64,000 nt of DNA. Source: Methylocaldum marinum (GTDB lineage Bacteria > Pseudomonadota > Gammaproteobacteria > Methylococcales > Methylococcaceae). The stretch spans positions 4,788,833-4,852,832 of the forward strand of contig NZ_AP017928.1 of the NCBI RefSeq assembly GCF_003584645.1. Direction: 5' to 3'. Position 1 is the stretch's first letter; each line of letters starts with the position of its first letter. The notes under the pieces were generated by a model. It was not told where the DNA came from and made no database searches. It worked only from the letters and a program-made list of their open reading frames with translations. Both the position numbers and the translations under genes were made by a program. This document shows positions 19,397-28,675 of this stretch, piece after piece.

Positions 19397-20581
19397 ATGG
19401 AAGAATTTCAACGTATCAAGCGCCTTCCCCCCTATGTCTTCAATATCGTTAACGAACTGAAGGCCAGGGAGCGCGCCCAGGGTGTCGATATCATCGATTT
19501 CGGCATGGGTAATCCCGACCGGCCCACACCCCAGCATATCGTCGACAAACTGGTCGAAGTGTCGCAAAAGGGTAATGCCCACCGGTATTCCGTTTCCAAA
19601 GGCATTCCGCGTCTTCGCGGAGCCATTTGCGGATGGTACCGGCGCCGTTTCGGCGTCGATCTCGATCCCGATTCGCAAGCGATCGTCACCATCGGTTCGA
19701 AAGAAGGCCTGGCCCATCTGATGTTCGCCACCCTCGGGCCGGGCGATGCGGTGCTGGTGCCGAATCCGGCTTATCCCATCCATCCGTACGGATGCGTCTT
19801 GGCGGGGGCCGACGTGCGCCACGTGCCGCTGGTGCCGGGCGTGGATTTCTTCGCGGAACTGGAGAAAGCCATCAAGACGTCCTGGCCGAATCCCAAGATG
19901 CTGATCCTCAACTTCCCCGGCAATCCGACCACCCAATGCGTGGAACTCGAGTTCTTCGAAAAGGTCGTCGAACTGGCTCGGGAATACAAAATCTGGGTGG
20001 TGAATGACATCGCCTACGCCGACCTGGTGTTCGACGGCTACGCGGCGCCTTCGATCCTGCAGGTGCCGGGCGCGACCGATATCGCCGTCGAATTCTTCAC
20101 GCTTTCCAAGAGCTACAACATGCCCGGCTGGCGGGTGGGCTTCATGTGCGGCAACCGCGAGCTGGTGGCCGCGCTGGGACGCATCAAGTCCTATCTCGAC
20201 TACGGCACTTTCACGCCGATTCAGGTGGCGGCAATCGCCGCCCTGGAAGGTCCCCAGGACTGCGTGGCCGAAATCCGCGAAACCTACCGCGTGCGCCGCG
20301 ACGTCTTGTGCGCGGGGCTGGACAACATCGGCTGGACGGTTCAAAAGCCCAAGGGCACCATGTTCGTCTGGGCGCCCATTCCGGAACAGTACCGGCATAT
20401 GGGATCCCTGGAATTCGCCAAGAAACTCCTGCTCGAAGCCCAGGTGGCGGTTTCCCCGGGCGTCGGCTTCGGCGAGTACGGAGACGATCACGTCCGTTTC
20501 AGCCTGATCGAAAACGAGCACCGCACCCGCCAGGCGATCCGCGGCCTACGGCATATGATGCGCAAGGATAACTCGGTATAA
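19397..20581 (+). CDS. alaC: Alanine transaminase, class I/II aminotransferase
   Basis: A 394-residue PLP-dependent fold-type I aminotransferase that makes alanine from pyruvate and glutamate. The Schiff-base lysine is Lys238 in FTLSKSYNMPGWRVGF. Other family signatures are DFGMGNPDRPTP near the N-terminus, GSKEGLAHLM, the NFPGNPTTQ loop with its PLP-binding Asn, and VNDIAYADLVFDG. These match AlaC and its homologues rather than AspC. It precedes hom and thrC on the same strand, a common order in gammaproteobacteria, but the 126-bp gap leaves room for a separate hom promoter. Confidence 0.93.
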   Translation: MEEFQRIKRLPPYVFNIVNELKARERAQGVDIIDFGMGNPDRPTPQHIVDKLVEVSQKGNAHRYSVSKGIPRLRGAICGWYRRRFGVDLDPDSQAIVTIGSKEGLAHLMFATLGPGDAVLVPNPAYPIHPYGCVLAGADVRHVPLVPGVDFFAELEKAIKTSWPNPKMLILNFPGNPTTQCVELEFFEKVVELAREYKIWVVNDIAYADLVFDGYAAPSILQVPGATDIAVEFFTLSKSYNMPGWRVGFMCGNRELVAALGRIKSYLDYGTFTPIQVAAIAALEGPQDCVAEIRETYRVRRDVLCAGLDNIGWTVQKPKGTMFVWAPIPEQYRHMGSLEFAKKLLLEAQVAVSPGVGFGEYGDDHVRFSLIENEHRTRQAIRGLRHMMRKDNSV

Positions 20582-20604
20582 TCCAGGCATTTTTATTGCT
20601 GTGA

Positions 20605-20628
20605 GGCCATGGCGCTGGTGCCATGGCC
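20605..20628 (+). repeat. Perfect inverted repeat in the alaC-hom gap
   Basis: 8-bp arms GGCCATGG/CCATGGCC with an 8-base loop. No T-run follows. It may be a protein-binding site or an RNA hairpin in the hom leader; nothing more can be said. Confidence 0.4.
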
Positions 20629-20707
20629 GTTCCCCGCGCGGCTGCCCTCTCTGAACGGGAATAAGGCCGGGTGCGGGCTACGCTATTTTTTGTAACAGGA
20701 GAGCGTC

Positions 20708-22018
20708 TTGAAACCCGTAAATATCGGTTTGCTCGGTTTGGGCACGGTTGGCGGCGGCACGGTCAAGGTCCTCAAGCGAAACGCCGACGAAATCACGCGT
20801 CGGGCCGGCCGCGAAATCCACATCGGCGTGGTGGCGGCGCGAGACCTCAACCGGTCCCGGATTTGCGACACTGCCGGCATCCGATTGACGACGGACCCGT
20901 ATGAAGTCGTCACCGATCCCGGGGTGGACATCGTCGTGGAGCTGATCGGCGGTCTCGAACCCGCGAAAGATCTGGTCATGCGGGCCCTGGACGCGGGCAA
21001 GCACGTGGTCACCGCCAACAAGATGCTCATCGCGCTGCACGGCAACGAGATTTTCGCCAAGGCCAGCGAAAAAGGGCGGATGGTGGCTTTCGAAGCGGCC
21101 GTGGCCGGCGGAATTCCGATCATCAAGGCGTTGCGCGAAGGGCTTTCCGGCAACAAGGTGGAATGGCTGGCCGGCATCATCAACGGCACCTGCAACTTCA
21201 TCCTGACCGAAATGCGCGAAAAGGGACGGGATTTCCGGGATGTGCTCAAGGAGGCGCAAGCGCTGGGTTATGCCGAGTCCGATCCCACCTTCGACGTGGA
21301 AGGCATCGACGCCGCCCACAAGCTGACGATTCTGGCATCCATCGCCTTCGGCATTCCCTTGCAGTTCGACAGAGTTTGGACCGAGGGCATCAGCAGCGTC
21401 ACTTCCCTGGATGTGGCCTATGCGGAAACCCTGGGCTATCGCATCAAGCTGCTCGGCATCGCGCGCCGGGCGGAAAAAGGCATCGAACTGAGGGTGCATC
21501 CCACGCTGATTCCGGAGCGGCGCCTGATCGCCAACGTCAACGGCGTCATGAACGCCGTCTTGGTCAAGGGCGACGCGGTGGGTCCCACCCTGTTCTATGG
21601 CGCGGGTGCCGGGGCCGAGCCCACGGCCTCGTCGGTCGTGGCCGATATCATCGACGTGGTGCGCACGCTGACCTCCGACCCCGAGAACCGGGTACCGCAC
21701 CTGGCTTTCCAGCCCGAAGCGATTTCCGACATTCCCATTCTGCCCATCGAGGACATCGAAACGGCGTATTATCTCCGCCTCAGCGCCGAGGATCGGCCCG
21801 GGGTTTTGGCCGACGTGACGCGTATCCTGGCCGATCACAATATCAGCATAGAAGCGATCATCCAGAAGGAGCCCCCGAACGGCGAAAGCCATCTACCGGT
21901 CATCATGCTGACCCAGAAGGTCCAGGAGCGGAAGCTGAACGATGCCATCCGGGAGATCGAGGCGCTGCCCGTCATCGGCGGGCCGGTGAAGCGGATTCGG
22001 CTGGAGACCTTGGGTTGA
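20708..22018 (+). CDS. hom: Homoserine dehydrogenase (ACT-domain form)
   Basis: A 436-residue enzyme that reduces aspartate semialdehyde to homoserine for threonine and methionine synthesis. It has an N-terminal Rossmann fold (GLLGLGTVGGGTV), the catalytic core with KMLIALHG, AAVAGGIPIIKALREGL, GIINGTCNFILTEM and EGIDAAHKLTILA, and a C-terminal ACT domain (about 350-430) for threonine feedback. The start codon follows an ACAGGAG sequence, so its RBS is good. A hairpin (GGCCATGG arms, 20605-20628) lies in the 126-bp upstream gap but has no T-run. thrC follows after a short fragment of another gene. Confidence 0.96.
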   Translation: MKPVNIGLLGLGTVGGGTVKVLKRNADEITRRAGREIHIGVVAARDLNRSRICDTAGIRLTTDPYEVVTDPGVDIVVELIGGLEPAKDLVMRALDAGKHVVTANKMLIALHGNEIFAKASEKGRMVAFEAAVAGGIPIIKALREGLSGNKVEWLAGIINGTCNFILTEMREKGRDFRDVLKEAQALGYAESDPTFDVEGIDAAHKLTILASIAFGIPLQFDRVWTEGISSVTSLDVAYAETLGYRIKLLGIARRAEKGIELRVHPTLIPERRLIANVNGVMNAVLVKGDAVGPTLFYGAGAGAEPTASSVVADIIDVVRTLTSDPENRVPHLAFQPEAISDIPILPIEDIETAYYLRLSAEDRPGVLADVTRILADHNISIEAIIQKEPPNGESHLPVIMLTQKVQERKLNDAIREIEALPVIGGPVKRIRLETLG

Positions 22019-22028
22019 GCGAAAGGCT

Positions 22029-22313
22029 GTGCACCTGTCTGTCCGGATATCACCGTTTTTTGTCAGGAACCCGCCGAGGAAGACGAAGCCGTCCGTCTTA
22101 ATTCCCGAAGCCGTGATCGAAGTCATCAGCAAAGGCTACGAGTACAAGGATTTGGAAATCGGCCCGAACTTCTATCTGGCCCAGGGCGTCAAGGACGTGC
22201 TTGTTTGTAATCCCTATACCTTGGTCGTGCTGCATGTACGCAGGGACGGGGCCGCGCATCACGTTTCGCCGGTCGAGGTCCAACTGGAATGCGGCTGTTC
22301 CGTGGTTGTGTAA
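22029..22313 (+). pseudogene. Uma2-family (DUF820) endonuclease-fold fragment
   Basis: The 94-residue frame contains a stretch, PEAVIEVISKGYEYKDLEIGP and onward to NPYTLVVLHVRRDG, that matches the central part of Uma2/DUF820 proteins (PD-(D/E)XK-like fold, usually about 190 residues). The N-terminal half of the family and the end of the C-terminal region are missing, so it is a truncated remnant. It lies between hom and thrC, genes normally adjacent, which suggests insertion followed by decay. The first 25 residues look unrelated to the family. Confidence 0.6.
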
Positions 22314-22341
22314 CGTTTTTCAATCAACTCGCTCAAATATC

Positions 22342-23433
22342 ATGTCTGAAACCAATCGCTATACCGGCCTCATCGAAAAATACCGCGACCGCCTGCCGGT
22401 AACACCGGATACCCGGCCCATCAGCCTCTGCGAAGGAAACACGCCGCTGATCCAGCTGATCAATATCCCGAAGCTGATCGGCAAGGACGTGGATATTTAC
22501 GTGAAGTTCGAAGGCTTGAACCCGACCGGCTCGTTCAAGGACCGTGGCATGACCATGGCCGTGACCCGGGCCGTGCACGAGGGCAGCCGGGCCATCATCT
22601 GCGCCTCCACCGGTAATACTTCGGCCGCCGCCGCCGCCTATGCCGCGCGAGCCGGCATCACCGCTTTCGTGCTGATCCCGGAAGGCAAGATCGCCATGGG
22701 CAAGCTGGCCCAGGCCATGATCTACGGTGCCAGGGTGATCCAGATCAACGGCAATTTCGATGCCGGAATGCAGTTGGTCAAGGCGATCGCGGATCATGCG
22801 CCGGTGACCATCGTCAACTCGATCAATCCGTACCGCATTGAAGGACAGAAGACGGCCGCTTTCGAAATCGTCGACGCTCTCGGACGCGCTCCCGATTATC
22901 ACTGCCTGCCGGTCGGAAACGCGGGGAATATCACGGCTTATTGGAAGGGCTATAGCGAATACGCTCTCGGAACCGAAATCCATGCGCCGGTCACCGACAA
23001 ACGGCCGATCATGTGCGGCTACCAGGCCGCGGGCGCCGCGCCTTTCGTCAGCGGCGAGTTCGTGGATCATCCCGAAACCGTCGCCACCGCCATCCGCATC
23101 GGGCATCCGCAGTCCTGGGACGGCGCCTGGCGCGCGCAAAAGGAATCGGGCGGCTGGTTCGCGCCGTTCACCGACGAGGACATCCTGGCGGCGCAGAGGC
23201 TTCTGGCGGAACGGGAAGGCGTCTTCTGCGAACCGGCCTCGGCCACGTCCCTGGCCGGCGCCCTGCACGACATCGAGTCCGGCCGCATTCCGGAAGGCAG
23301 CACCATCGTCTGCACCCTCACCGGCAACGGCCTCAAGGACCCCGACACGGCTATCGGCCAGTGCACGGTCAAGCCGGTCACGGTGGATGCGACCCTGGAT
23401 TCGGTGAAGCGGGCGATTTTGGAGGCGATGTAA
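22342..23433 (+). CDS. thrC: Threonine synthase
   Basis: A 363-residue PLP enzyme (fold type II) that converts O-phosphohomoserine to threonine. The PLP lysine is Lys66 in NPTGSFKDRGM. Further signatures are ASTGNTSAAAAAYAARAG, NGNFDAGMQLV, the VGNAGNITAYW glycine-rich loop and EPASATSLAGAL. Length fits the short class of threonine synthase. The ATG at 22342 is the first codon matching the family N-terminus; the open frame upstream to 22201 overlaps the Uma2 remnant and is not part of the gene. It completes the hom-thrC branch. Confidence 0.96.
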   Translation: MSETNRYTGLIEKYRDRLPVTPDTRPISLCEGNTPLIQLINIPKLIGKDVDIYVKFEGLNPTGSFKDRGMTMAVTRAVHEGSRAIICASTGNTSAAAAAYAARAGITAFVLIPEGKIAMGKLAQAMIYGARVIQINGNFDAGMQLVKAIADHAPVTIVNSINPYRIEGQKTAAFEIVDALGRAPDYHCLPVGNAGNITAYWKGYSEYALGTEIHAPVTDKRPIMCGYQAAGAAPFVSGEFVDHPETVATAIRIGHPQSWDGAWRAQKESGGWFAPFTDEDILAAQRLLAEREGVFCEPASATSLAGALHDIESGRIPEGSTIVCTLTGNGLKDPDTAIGQCTVKPVTVDATLDSVKRAILEAM

Positions 23434-23502
23434 TCCTGGAAGGAATTCGAAGCGGTATTTGTGCCTGACCGGTCGGGGATATGTGGTTTGTGAGGTGATC
23501 CA

Positions 23503-24039
23503 ATGGCCAAAACGGCAAGATCGGAACAAGTGCCCAAAGCAATGGCCGAGACGTTCGCGGCTATTGTTGCGTTGACTGACGATTTCTCCCGGCGCCATTT
23601 GAATGACGAATATGCGCGACTCATACGTCGGGCAACCGCGGCTCTATGCAGGAAGCGGCCATCGCCCCTGGGCACGGGGAAACCGGATTCCTGGGCATGC
23701 GGTATTACCCACGCCATCGGCGCGACCAATTTTCTGTTCGACCCTAGCCAGACACCGACCCTGCCGGCCTTGGAACTGTATCGGGCTTTCGGGGTCAGCC
23801 AGAGCAACGCGCTCGCCAAATCCAGGCAGGTGCGGGATATCTTGGGCATGTCCCCCTTGAACCTGGAATGGCAGTTGGCCAGCAGAGTGGACAAAAAACC
23901 GGTAGCCTGGATGATTAGGGTGAACGGCCTGATAATCGACGCCCGCCAAGCGCCGAGAGAAATTCAGGAAATCGCTTTCGAAAAAGGGTTAATACCGTAT
24001 ATACCGGCGGATAAAAAGGAGTTCGACGATAAGCAGTAG
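23503..24039 (+). CDS. DUF6398-family protein
   Basis: A 178-residue soluble, mostly helical protein. The sequence ALTDDFSRRHLNDEYARL, then CGITHAIGATNFLFD and SQTPTLPALELYRAFGVSQS, fits the DUF6398 family, found in several phyla next to accessory genes. The function is unknown. The C-terminal 50 residues may be a second small domain. Its codon use looks like that of the neighbouring accessory genes rather than the core genes. It sits between thrC and an AAA ATPase gene 42 bp downstream and could be part of that block. Confidence 0.65.
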   Translation: MAKTARSEQVPKAMAETFAAIVALTDDFSRRHLNDEYARLIRRATAALCRKRPSPLGTGKPDSWACGITHAIGATNFLFDPSQTPTLPALELYRAFGVSQSNALAKSRQVRDILGMSPLNLEWQLASRVDKKPVAWMIRVNGLIIDARQAPREIQEIAFEKGLIPYIPADKKEFDDKQ

Positions 24040-24081
24040 CCTTTGCCCGACCGGTCTTCCGCAAACCATCGGGTGCCACAC

Positions 24082-25203
24082 ATGATTGATTCGTTTCTCG
24101 CCGAGAATTTTCGGCTTTTCGATCGTTTGAGAATTGACCGGCTTGCCCGTGTAAACCTTTTCGTCGGTAAGAACAATTCCGGCAAAAGCGCCTTGCTCGA
24201 GGCAATCGAGGTGTATGCGAGCAATGCCTCTCCCCGAACTTTGCTCAACCTTGTCAAAGCGCGGGAAGAAACCTGGAGCGGCAAAGCCCAAGTGGAATTC
24301 AGGCAGCTTTACGGCAATCCGATCCGGCACCTTTTTTTGGGGCACGAGCTGCCGCGAATCGGCGAGCGGGGAGTTGTTCTCGGTCCTATAGACGTGCCAG
24401 CAGACCAGGTCAATATCATTACCGCCGCTTTTAGAGTGGCTTCCGACGAGCAAGGTAATTTAACTCGAACCCCAGTTAATCAAACCGACTTATGGGAAAC
24501 GGATGACACTATTGAGTTGGCGTTGATGGCGCGCGATGGAGAAAGGTTTCGGCGAATAATGCGCTTGGATGATGATCTCGAACGCGTTATGCGACGCAGT
24601 TATTCATCCTCATTATTCGAAATTGAAGCGAAATGTCCCATTCAGGTGGTGCCGACACGAAACATGGAAGGCCGAAAAATTGCGAAGCTCTGGGACATGA
24701 TCGGGCTTACCGATCTTGCAGAAGAAGTAATTTCGGGCATCCGGCTGATTGATCCGCATATTACCGGCATCCAGTTCGTTGAAAGCACCGTTTCTCTTCG
24801 TGATGAACGAGTGCCGCTAGTGCGCACGAGCCTGTCTGACGAGCCTTTACCCTTACGCAGTATGGGGGACGGTATTACTCGGCTCTTTCACATCGTCTTG
24901 GCTCTTACGGCAGCTAAGGGCGGCATTCTCTTGGTTGACGAGTTTGAGAACGGTCTTCATTGGTCCGTGCAAAGCGCGGTATGGAAAATTATCTTCCGGC
25001 TTGCCGAGCGGCTCGACGTTCAGGTTTTTGCGACCACCCATAGCCGCGATTGTATAAACGGTTTTGAGGCGGCTTGGAAAGAAAATGAAAACCTCGGCGC
25101 TTTTTTCAGGCTTGACACCAACAAGCAGGGACAGGTACAGGCGAGAGCCTATTCGCTCGATACCCTCACGGATGCTCTCGATACGGCGGTCGAGGTTCGC
25201 TAG
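24082..25203 (+). CDS. AAA/ABC-type ATPase of the OLD/AAA_15 group
   Basis: A 373-residue SMC/ABC-like ATPase of the AAA_15/AAA_21 group. Walker A is GKNNSGKSALLEA at Gly29-Ala41. An ABC-signature-like PLRSMGDGITRLFHI appears at about 265-280, and Walker B LLVDEFENGLHWS with H-loop ATTHSRD follows. There is no coiled coil of SMC length, so it resembles OLD-family and PARIS AriA-type ATPases. The ATG at 24082 is chosen over 24043 because the family N-terminus (IDSFLAENFRLFD) starts there. It overlaps the next gene by one base (TAGTG), so the two are coupled. It is less GC-rich than its core neighbours. Confidence 0.85.
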   Translation: MIDSFLAENFRLFDRLRIDRLARVNLFVGKNNSGKSALLEAIEVYASNASPRTLLNLVKAREETWSGKAQVEFRQLYGNPIRHLFLGHELPRIGERGVVLGPIDVPADQVNIITAAFRVASDEQGNLTRTPVNQTDLWETDDTIELALMARDGERFRRIMRLDDDLERVMRRSYSSSLFEIEAKCPIQVVPTRNMEGRKIAKLWDMIGLTDLAEEVISGIRLIDPHITGIQFVESTVSLRDERVPLVRTSLSDEPLPLRSMGDGITRLFHIVLALTAAKGGILLVDEFENGLHWSVQSAVWKIIFRLAERLDVQVFATTHSRDCINGFEAAWKENENLGAFFRLDTNKQGQVQARAYSLDTLTDALDTAVEVR

Positions 25204-25847
25204 TGACGACATCTTGGTGTAGGCACGAAGGAGATGCCGTACTGTTGGTGGAGGGACAAAACGATTGCCATGTCATCCTGGCGCTTTGTGCGAAATTCAA
25301 TGTTCCACAGACTTTTGGTATTTATGAGTGCGGCAGTGACGATCAGGCCATTCGGCGCATGAACGCGCTCATTTCACAACCCAATCCGCCTAGAGTGGTC
25401 GGTCTTGTGATCGATGCGGATAAGCCGGATTTAAGTGGCCGGTGGGCGATCATCCGAGGGAAACTGGCTCACTATGCGTATGATTTTCCTGATAGCCCGA
25501 CACCTGACGGCACTATACTGGACTCTGCCAACGAGGAAACGCGCGTCGGTTTTTGGCTGATGCCGAATAATCAAGATTCGGGAATGCTTGAGGATTTTTG
25601 CTCGGAAATGATCAGCAAAAGTTCGGTTATCACAGTTCGGGAGTGTATCGAACTGGCAAAGCAAAAAGGATGTGCCACTTTTAAGGAAGTTCATTACTCC
25701 AAGGCGATAGTTCATACATTTCTCGCGTTGCAAGACGAACCCGGCCGTCCCTTGGGTCAAGCCATTACCGCGCATACTCTTCAATCTCATACTGCAACGG
25801 CTCAGAGATTCGTAAACTGGCTGTATCGGCTGTTTGGTATGTCCTAG
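25203..25847 (+). CDS. DUF3226/TOPRIM-like protein, partner of the AAA ATPase
   Basis: A 214-residue protein with TOPRIM-like motifs: LLVEGQND (Glu17, Asp21), VGLVIDADKPD (Asp-x-Asp), and GFWLMPNNQDSGMLEDF, the hallmark of DUF3226. TOPRIM cores bind Mg2+ and cut or transfer nucleic-acid strands in OLD nucleases. The GTG start overlaps the ATPase stop. This makes a split OLD-like pair: ATPase followed by a nuclease-type TOPRIM. The C-terminal 60 residues have no recognised motif. A role in defence against phage or plasmids is inferred from architecture and not proven. Confidence 0.75.
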   Translation: MTTSWCRHEGDAVLLVEGQNDCHVILALCAKFNVPQTFGIYECGSDDQAIRRMNALISQPNPPRVVGLVIDADKPDLSGRWAIIRGKLAHYAYDFPDSPTPDGTILDSANEETRVGFWLMPNNQDSGMLEDFCSEMISKSSVITVRECIELAKQKGCATFKEVHYSKAIVHTFLALQDEPGRPLGQAITAHTLQSHTATAQRFVNWLYRLFGMS

Positions 25848-25950
25848 CTGGTTTACATGATGGAAATTCATCCCCCGATTTAATGCCTGGCAAACGACGA
25901 TGGGCAAAACTGCCTATGCTCACCTGTATGGTCATCCATAATTCGACCCC

Positions 25951-27837
25951 ATGAACGAAACTTACGACGCCTCATCCATCGAAGTCCTCTCGGGACTCGA
26001 CCCGGTCCGGAAGCGGCCGGGCATGTACACCGATACCGCCCGTCCGAATCACCTGGTCCAGGAAGTGGTCGACAACAGCGTCGACGAAGCCCTGGCGGGT
26101 TATGCGAAGTCCATCGAAGTGCGGCTGCTGGCCGACGGCGGGGTGGAAGTCCGGGACGACGGGCGCGGGATGCCGGTGGACGTGCATCCGGAACTGGGCG
26201 TTTCGGGCGTGGAAGTGATCCTGACCAAGCTGCATGCGGGCGGGAAGTTCTCCAACAAGAATTACCGCTTTTCGGGCGGCTTGCATGGGGTCGGGGTTTC
26301 GGTCGTGAATGCGCTGTCCGACCGCCTCGAAGTCGAGGTGCGACGGGGCGGAAAGATTTATGCGATGAGCTTCGGCCGCGGCGAAAAAACCTCCGAGCTG
26401 CGTGAAGTCGGTACTACGGCCAAGCGCGATTCCGGCAGCACGGTCCGTTTTTGGCCCGAAGCCCGCTATTTCGATACGCCGCGTGTCGCCGTTCCGCGCC
26501 TGAAAGCCTTGCTGCGCGCCAAGGCGGTATTGTGCCCCGGGCTCAAGATCACCCTGAAGGACGAGCAGGCCAACGAGGAGGAGACCTGGTATTTCGAAAA
26601 CGGGCTTCCTCAATACCTGCTGGACCGCATCGGCTCCAATGAATGCGTGCCTGAAGAGCCGTTCGTCGGCAATCTCGAAGGACACCAGGAGGCCGTGGAT
26701 TGGGCGGTGCTGTGGACCCCCGATGCCGGCGAACCGGTCACCGAGAGTTATGTCAACCTGGTGCCGACGCCTCAGGGCGGAACCCACGTCAATGGCCTTC
26801 GCACCGGACTGACCGAGGCGGTGCGGGAATTCTGCGAATTCCGGAATCTTCTGCCGCGCGGCATCAAGATCGCGCCGGAAGACGTCTGGGAGCGCTGCCA
26901 TTACGTGCTTTCGGTCAAGATGCAGGAGCCCCAGTTTTCCGGCCAGACCAAGGAACGGCTCAGCTCCCGCGAATGCGCGGCGTTCGTGTCCGGCGTGGTG
27001 AAGGACGCGTTCAGCCTGTGGCTCAACCAGCATCCCGCCATCGGCGAACGCATCGCCGAGCTGGTGATCGAGAGCGCCCACAGGCGGCTCAAGGCCAGCC
27101 GTCAGGTAACCCGCAAGAAAATCACGGCGGGGCCGGCCCTGCCCGGAAAGCTGGCCGATTGCAGTTCCCAGGACATGCAGTTGACCGAGTTGTTCCTGGT
27201 GGAAGGCGATTCCGCGGGCGGTTCCGCGAAGCAGGCGCGGGACAAGGAATACCAGGCGGTGATGCCTTTGCGCGGCAAGATTCTCAATACCTGGGAAGTC
27301 GATTCCGGCGGCGTGCTCGCGTCCCAGGAAGTGCACGACATCAGCGTGGCGATCGGGGTCGAGCCGGGTTCCGCCGATCTGAGCGGGCTGCGTTACGGCA
27401 AGATCTGCGTGCTGGCGGACGCCGATTCCGACGGCAATCACATTGCAACCTTGCTATGCGCGTTGTTCGTCCGTCATTTCCGACCTCTGGTGGCGGCCGG
27501 GCACGTGTTCGTCGCCATGCCGCCCCTGTACCGCATCGATGTGGGCAAGAACGTTTATTACGCCCTGGACGAAGCGGAGAAAAAGGGCGTGCTCGACCGG
27601 ATCGAGGCGGAAAAGATCAGGGGCAAGATCAACGTTCAGCGCTTCAAAGGCCTGGGCGAGATGAATCCTTCGCAGCTCCGCGAAACCACGATGAATCCCG
27701 ATACGCGGCGGCTGGTGCAGCTGACCCTGGAGGAGCAGCAGGCGACCGACGAGCGCCTGGACATGCTTCTGGCCAAGAAGCGCGCCGCCGATCGCAAGGT
27801 CTGGCTGGAGGAAAAAGGCAACCTCGCCGAAGTCTGA
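25951..27837 (+). CDS. parE: DNA topoisomerase IV subunit B
   Basis: A 628-residue type IIA topoisomerase ATPase subunit that decatenates chromosomes together with ParC. It has the GHKL ATPase domain (VVDNSVDEALAG, DDGRGMPVD, FSGGLHGVGVSVVNAL), the transducer domain, and the TOPRIM domain with FLVEGDSAGGSAKQARD and LADADSDGNHI. The C-terminal RFKGLGEMNPSQLRETTMNP is the typical end. Length and the missing large GyrB insert fit ParE rather than GyrB. It ends in a 15-bp perfect hairpin that it may share with the convergent ferritin-like gene. Confidence 0.96.
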   Translation: MNETYDASSIEVLSGLDPVRKRPGMYTDTARPNHLVQEVVDNSVDEALAGYAKSIEVRLLADGGVEVRDDGRGMPVDVHPELGVSGVEVILTKLHAGGKFSNKNYRFSGGLHGVGVSVVNALSDRLEVEVRRGGKIYAMSFGRGEKTSELREVGTTAKRDSGSTVRFWPEARYFDTPRVAVPRLKALLRAKAVLCPGLKITLKDEQANEEETWYFENGLPQYLLDRIGSNECVPEEPFVGNLEGHQEAVDWAVLWTPDAGEPVTESYVNLVPTPQGGTHVNGLRTGLTEAVREFCEFRNLLPRGIKIAPEDVWERCHYVLSVKMQEPQFSGQTKERLSSRECAAFVSGVVKDAFSLWLNQHPAIGERIAELVIESAHRRLKASRQVTRKKITAGPALPGKLADCSSQDMQLTELFLVEGDSAGGSAKQARDKEYQAVMPLRGKILNTWEVDSGGVLASQEVHDISVAIGVEPGSADLSGLRYGKICVLADADSDGNHIATLLCALFVRHFRPLVAAGHVFVAMPPLYRIDVGKNVYYALDEAEKKGVLDRIEAEKIRGKINVQRFKGLGEMNPSQLRETTMNPDTRRLVQLTLEEQQATDERLDMLLAKKRAADRKVWLEEKGNLAEV

Positions 27838-27838
27838 C

Positions 27839-27880
27839 GCGGTTTCGCGGCGCGGGAAATTCGCTGCGCCGCGAAACCGC
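27839..27880. terminator. Perfect 15-bp hairpin between convergent genes
   Basis: The arms 27839-27853 (GCGGTTTCGCGGCGC) and 27866-27880 are exactly complementary with a 12-base loop. It begins just after the parE stop and faces the end of the ferritin-like gene. No T-run follows on either strand, so it is a transcription barrier or RNA 3'-end stabiliser candidate rather than a classic terminator. Confidence 0.5.
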
Positions 27881-27904
27881 TACACCCCGCCGGGCGTCGC
27901 CGCG

Positions 27905-28444
27905 CTACTGCCCCAGTTCCTGCAGAAGGCTGACCAAGTCCTCGGCGTGTTCCTCCTCGTTCGCCAGGACGCCTTCCATCAGGCCGCGGGTGGTGGGATC
28001 GTTGTTTCCGAGATAATCGATGATTTCCCGGTAGCTGTCGATCGCGATGCGTTCGGCGATCAAATCCTCCTTGATCATATCGATCAGCGATTCGCCCTCC
28101 ACGTATTCGGAGTGGCTTTTCGATACCAGGCCCTGCGGCGCCAGATCCGGTTCTCCGCCCAATTGCACGATACGCTGGGCGATGCTGTCCGCGTGCGCTT
28201 GCTCCTCGTTGGCATGTTCCAGGAACTCCTGGGCGACGCTTTGGGCATTGATGCCGGATGCCATGAAATAGTGGCGCTTGTAACGGAGCACGCATACCGT
28301 TTCCGTGGCCAGCGCTTCGTTGAGCAATCTGACGACGACCTCTCGGTCGGCCTTATATCCCGGGGTGACCGCGCCCTGTTCGATGTGTTGCCTGGCGCGT
28401 TCTCTCAAGGTCTTGACGTCGGTCAAAAACGGTCGATCTGCCAT
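27905..28444 (-). CDS. Ferritin-like diiron protein (DPS/bacterioferritin type)
   Basis: A 179-residue four-helix-bundle protein. The diiron-type ligands are ATETVCVLRYKRHYF (helix A), EFLEHANEEQAHAD (helix B, ExxH), EDLIAERIAIDSYREI (helix C) and ANEEEHAEDLVSLL (helix D, ExxH). This fits the ferritin-like family often annotated as bacterioferritin or DpsA-like; iron storage or oxidant defence is the expected role. The ATG at 28444 has a GGGAGAG ribosome binding site; the open frame continues upstream to 28483 without one. It is convergent with parE and on the same strand as fae. Confidence 0.85.
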   Translation of the reverse strand: MADRPFLTDVKTLRERARQHIEQGAVTPGYKADREVVVRLLNEALATETVCVLRYKRHYFMASGINAQSVAQEFLEHANEEQAHADSIAQRIVQLGGEPDLAPQGLVSKSHSEYVEGESLIDMIKEDLIAERIAIDSYREIIDYLGNNDPTTRGLMEGVLANEEEHAEDLVSLLQELGQ

Positions 28445-28675
28445 GCCGGCTCTCCCAACTGGTGGTGCATATCTCATTGTCAATCGTCGGCGGGTGCTGG
28501 CCCGCTATCCCTTTAAGACAGGCGGTCCGGCAAAAAAGTCGGGCCAGCGACAGAGAGGGTTCCATTAGCGATGGATGAATTGCGATCAAAGCCGGGCCGA
28601 GCGACCGCCGTTTCCGGGCAGGTCGCTTTCCCCTCATGGATTTCCGCCGGAGCTCGAACGTTCGCGAAGCACGGA

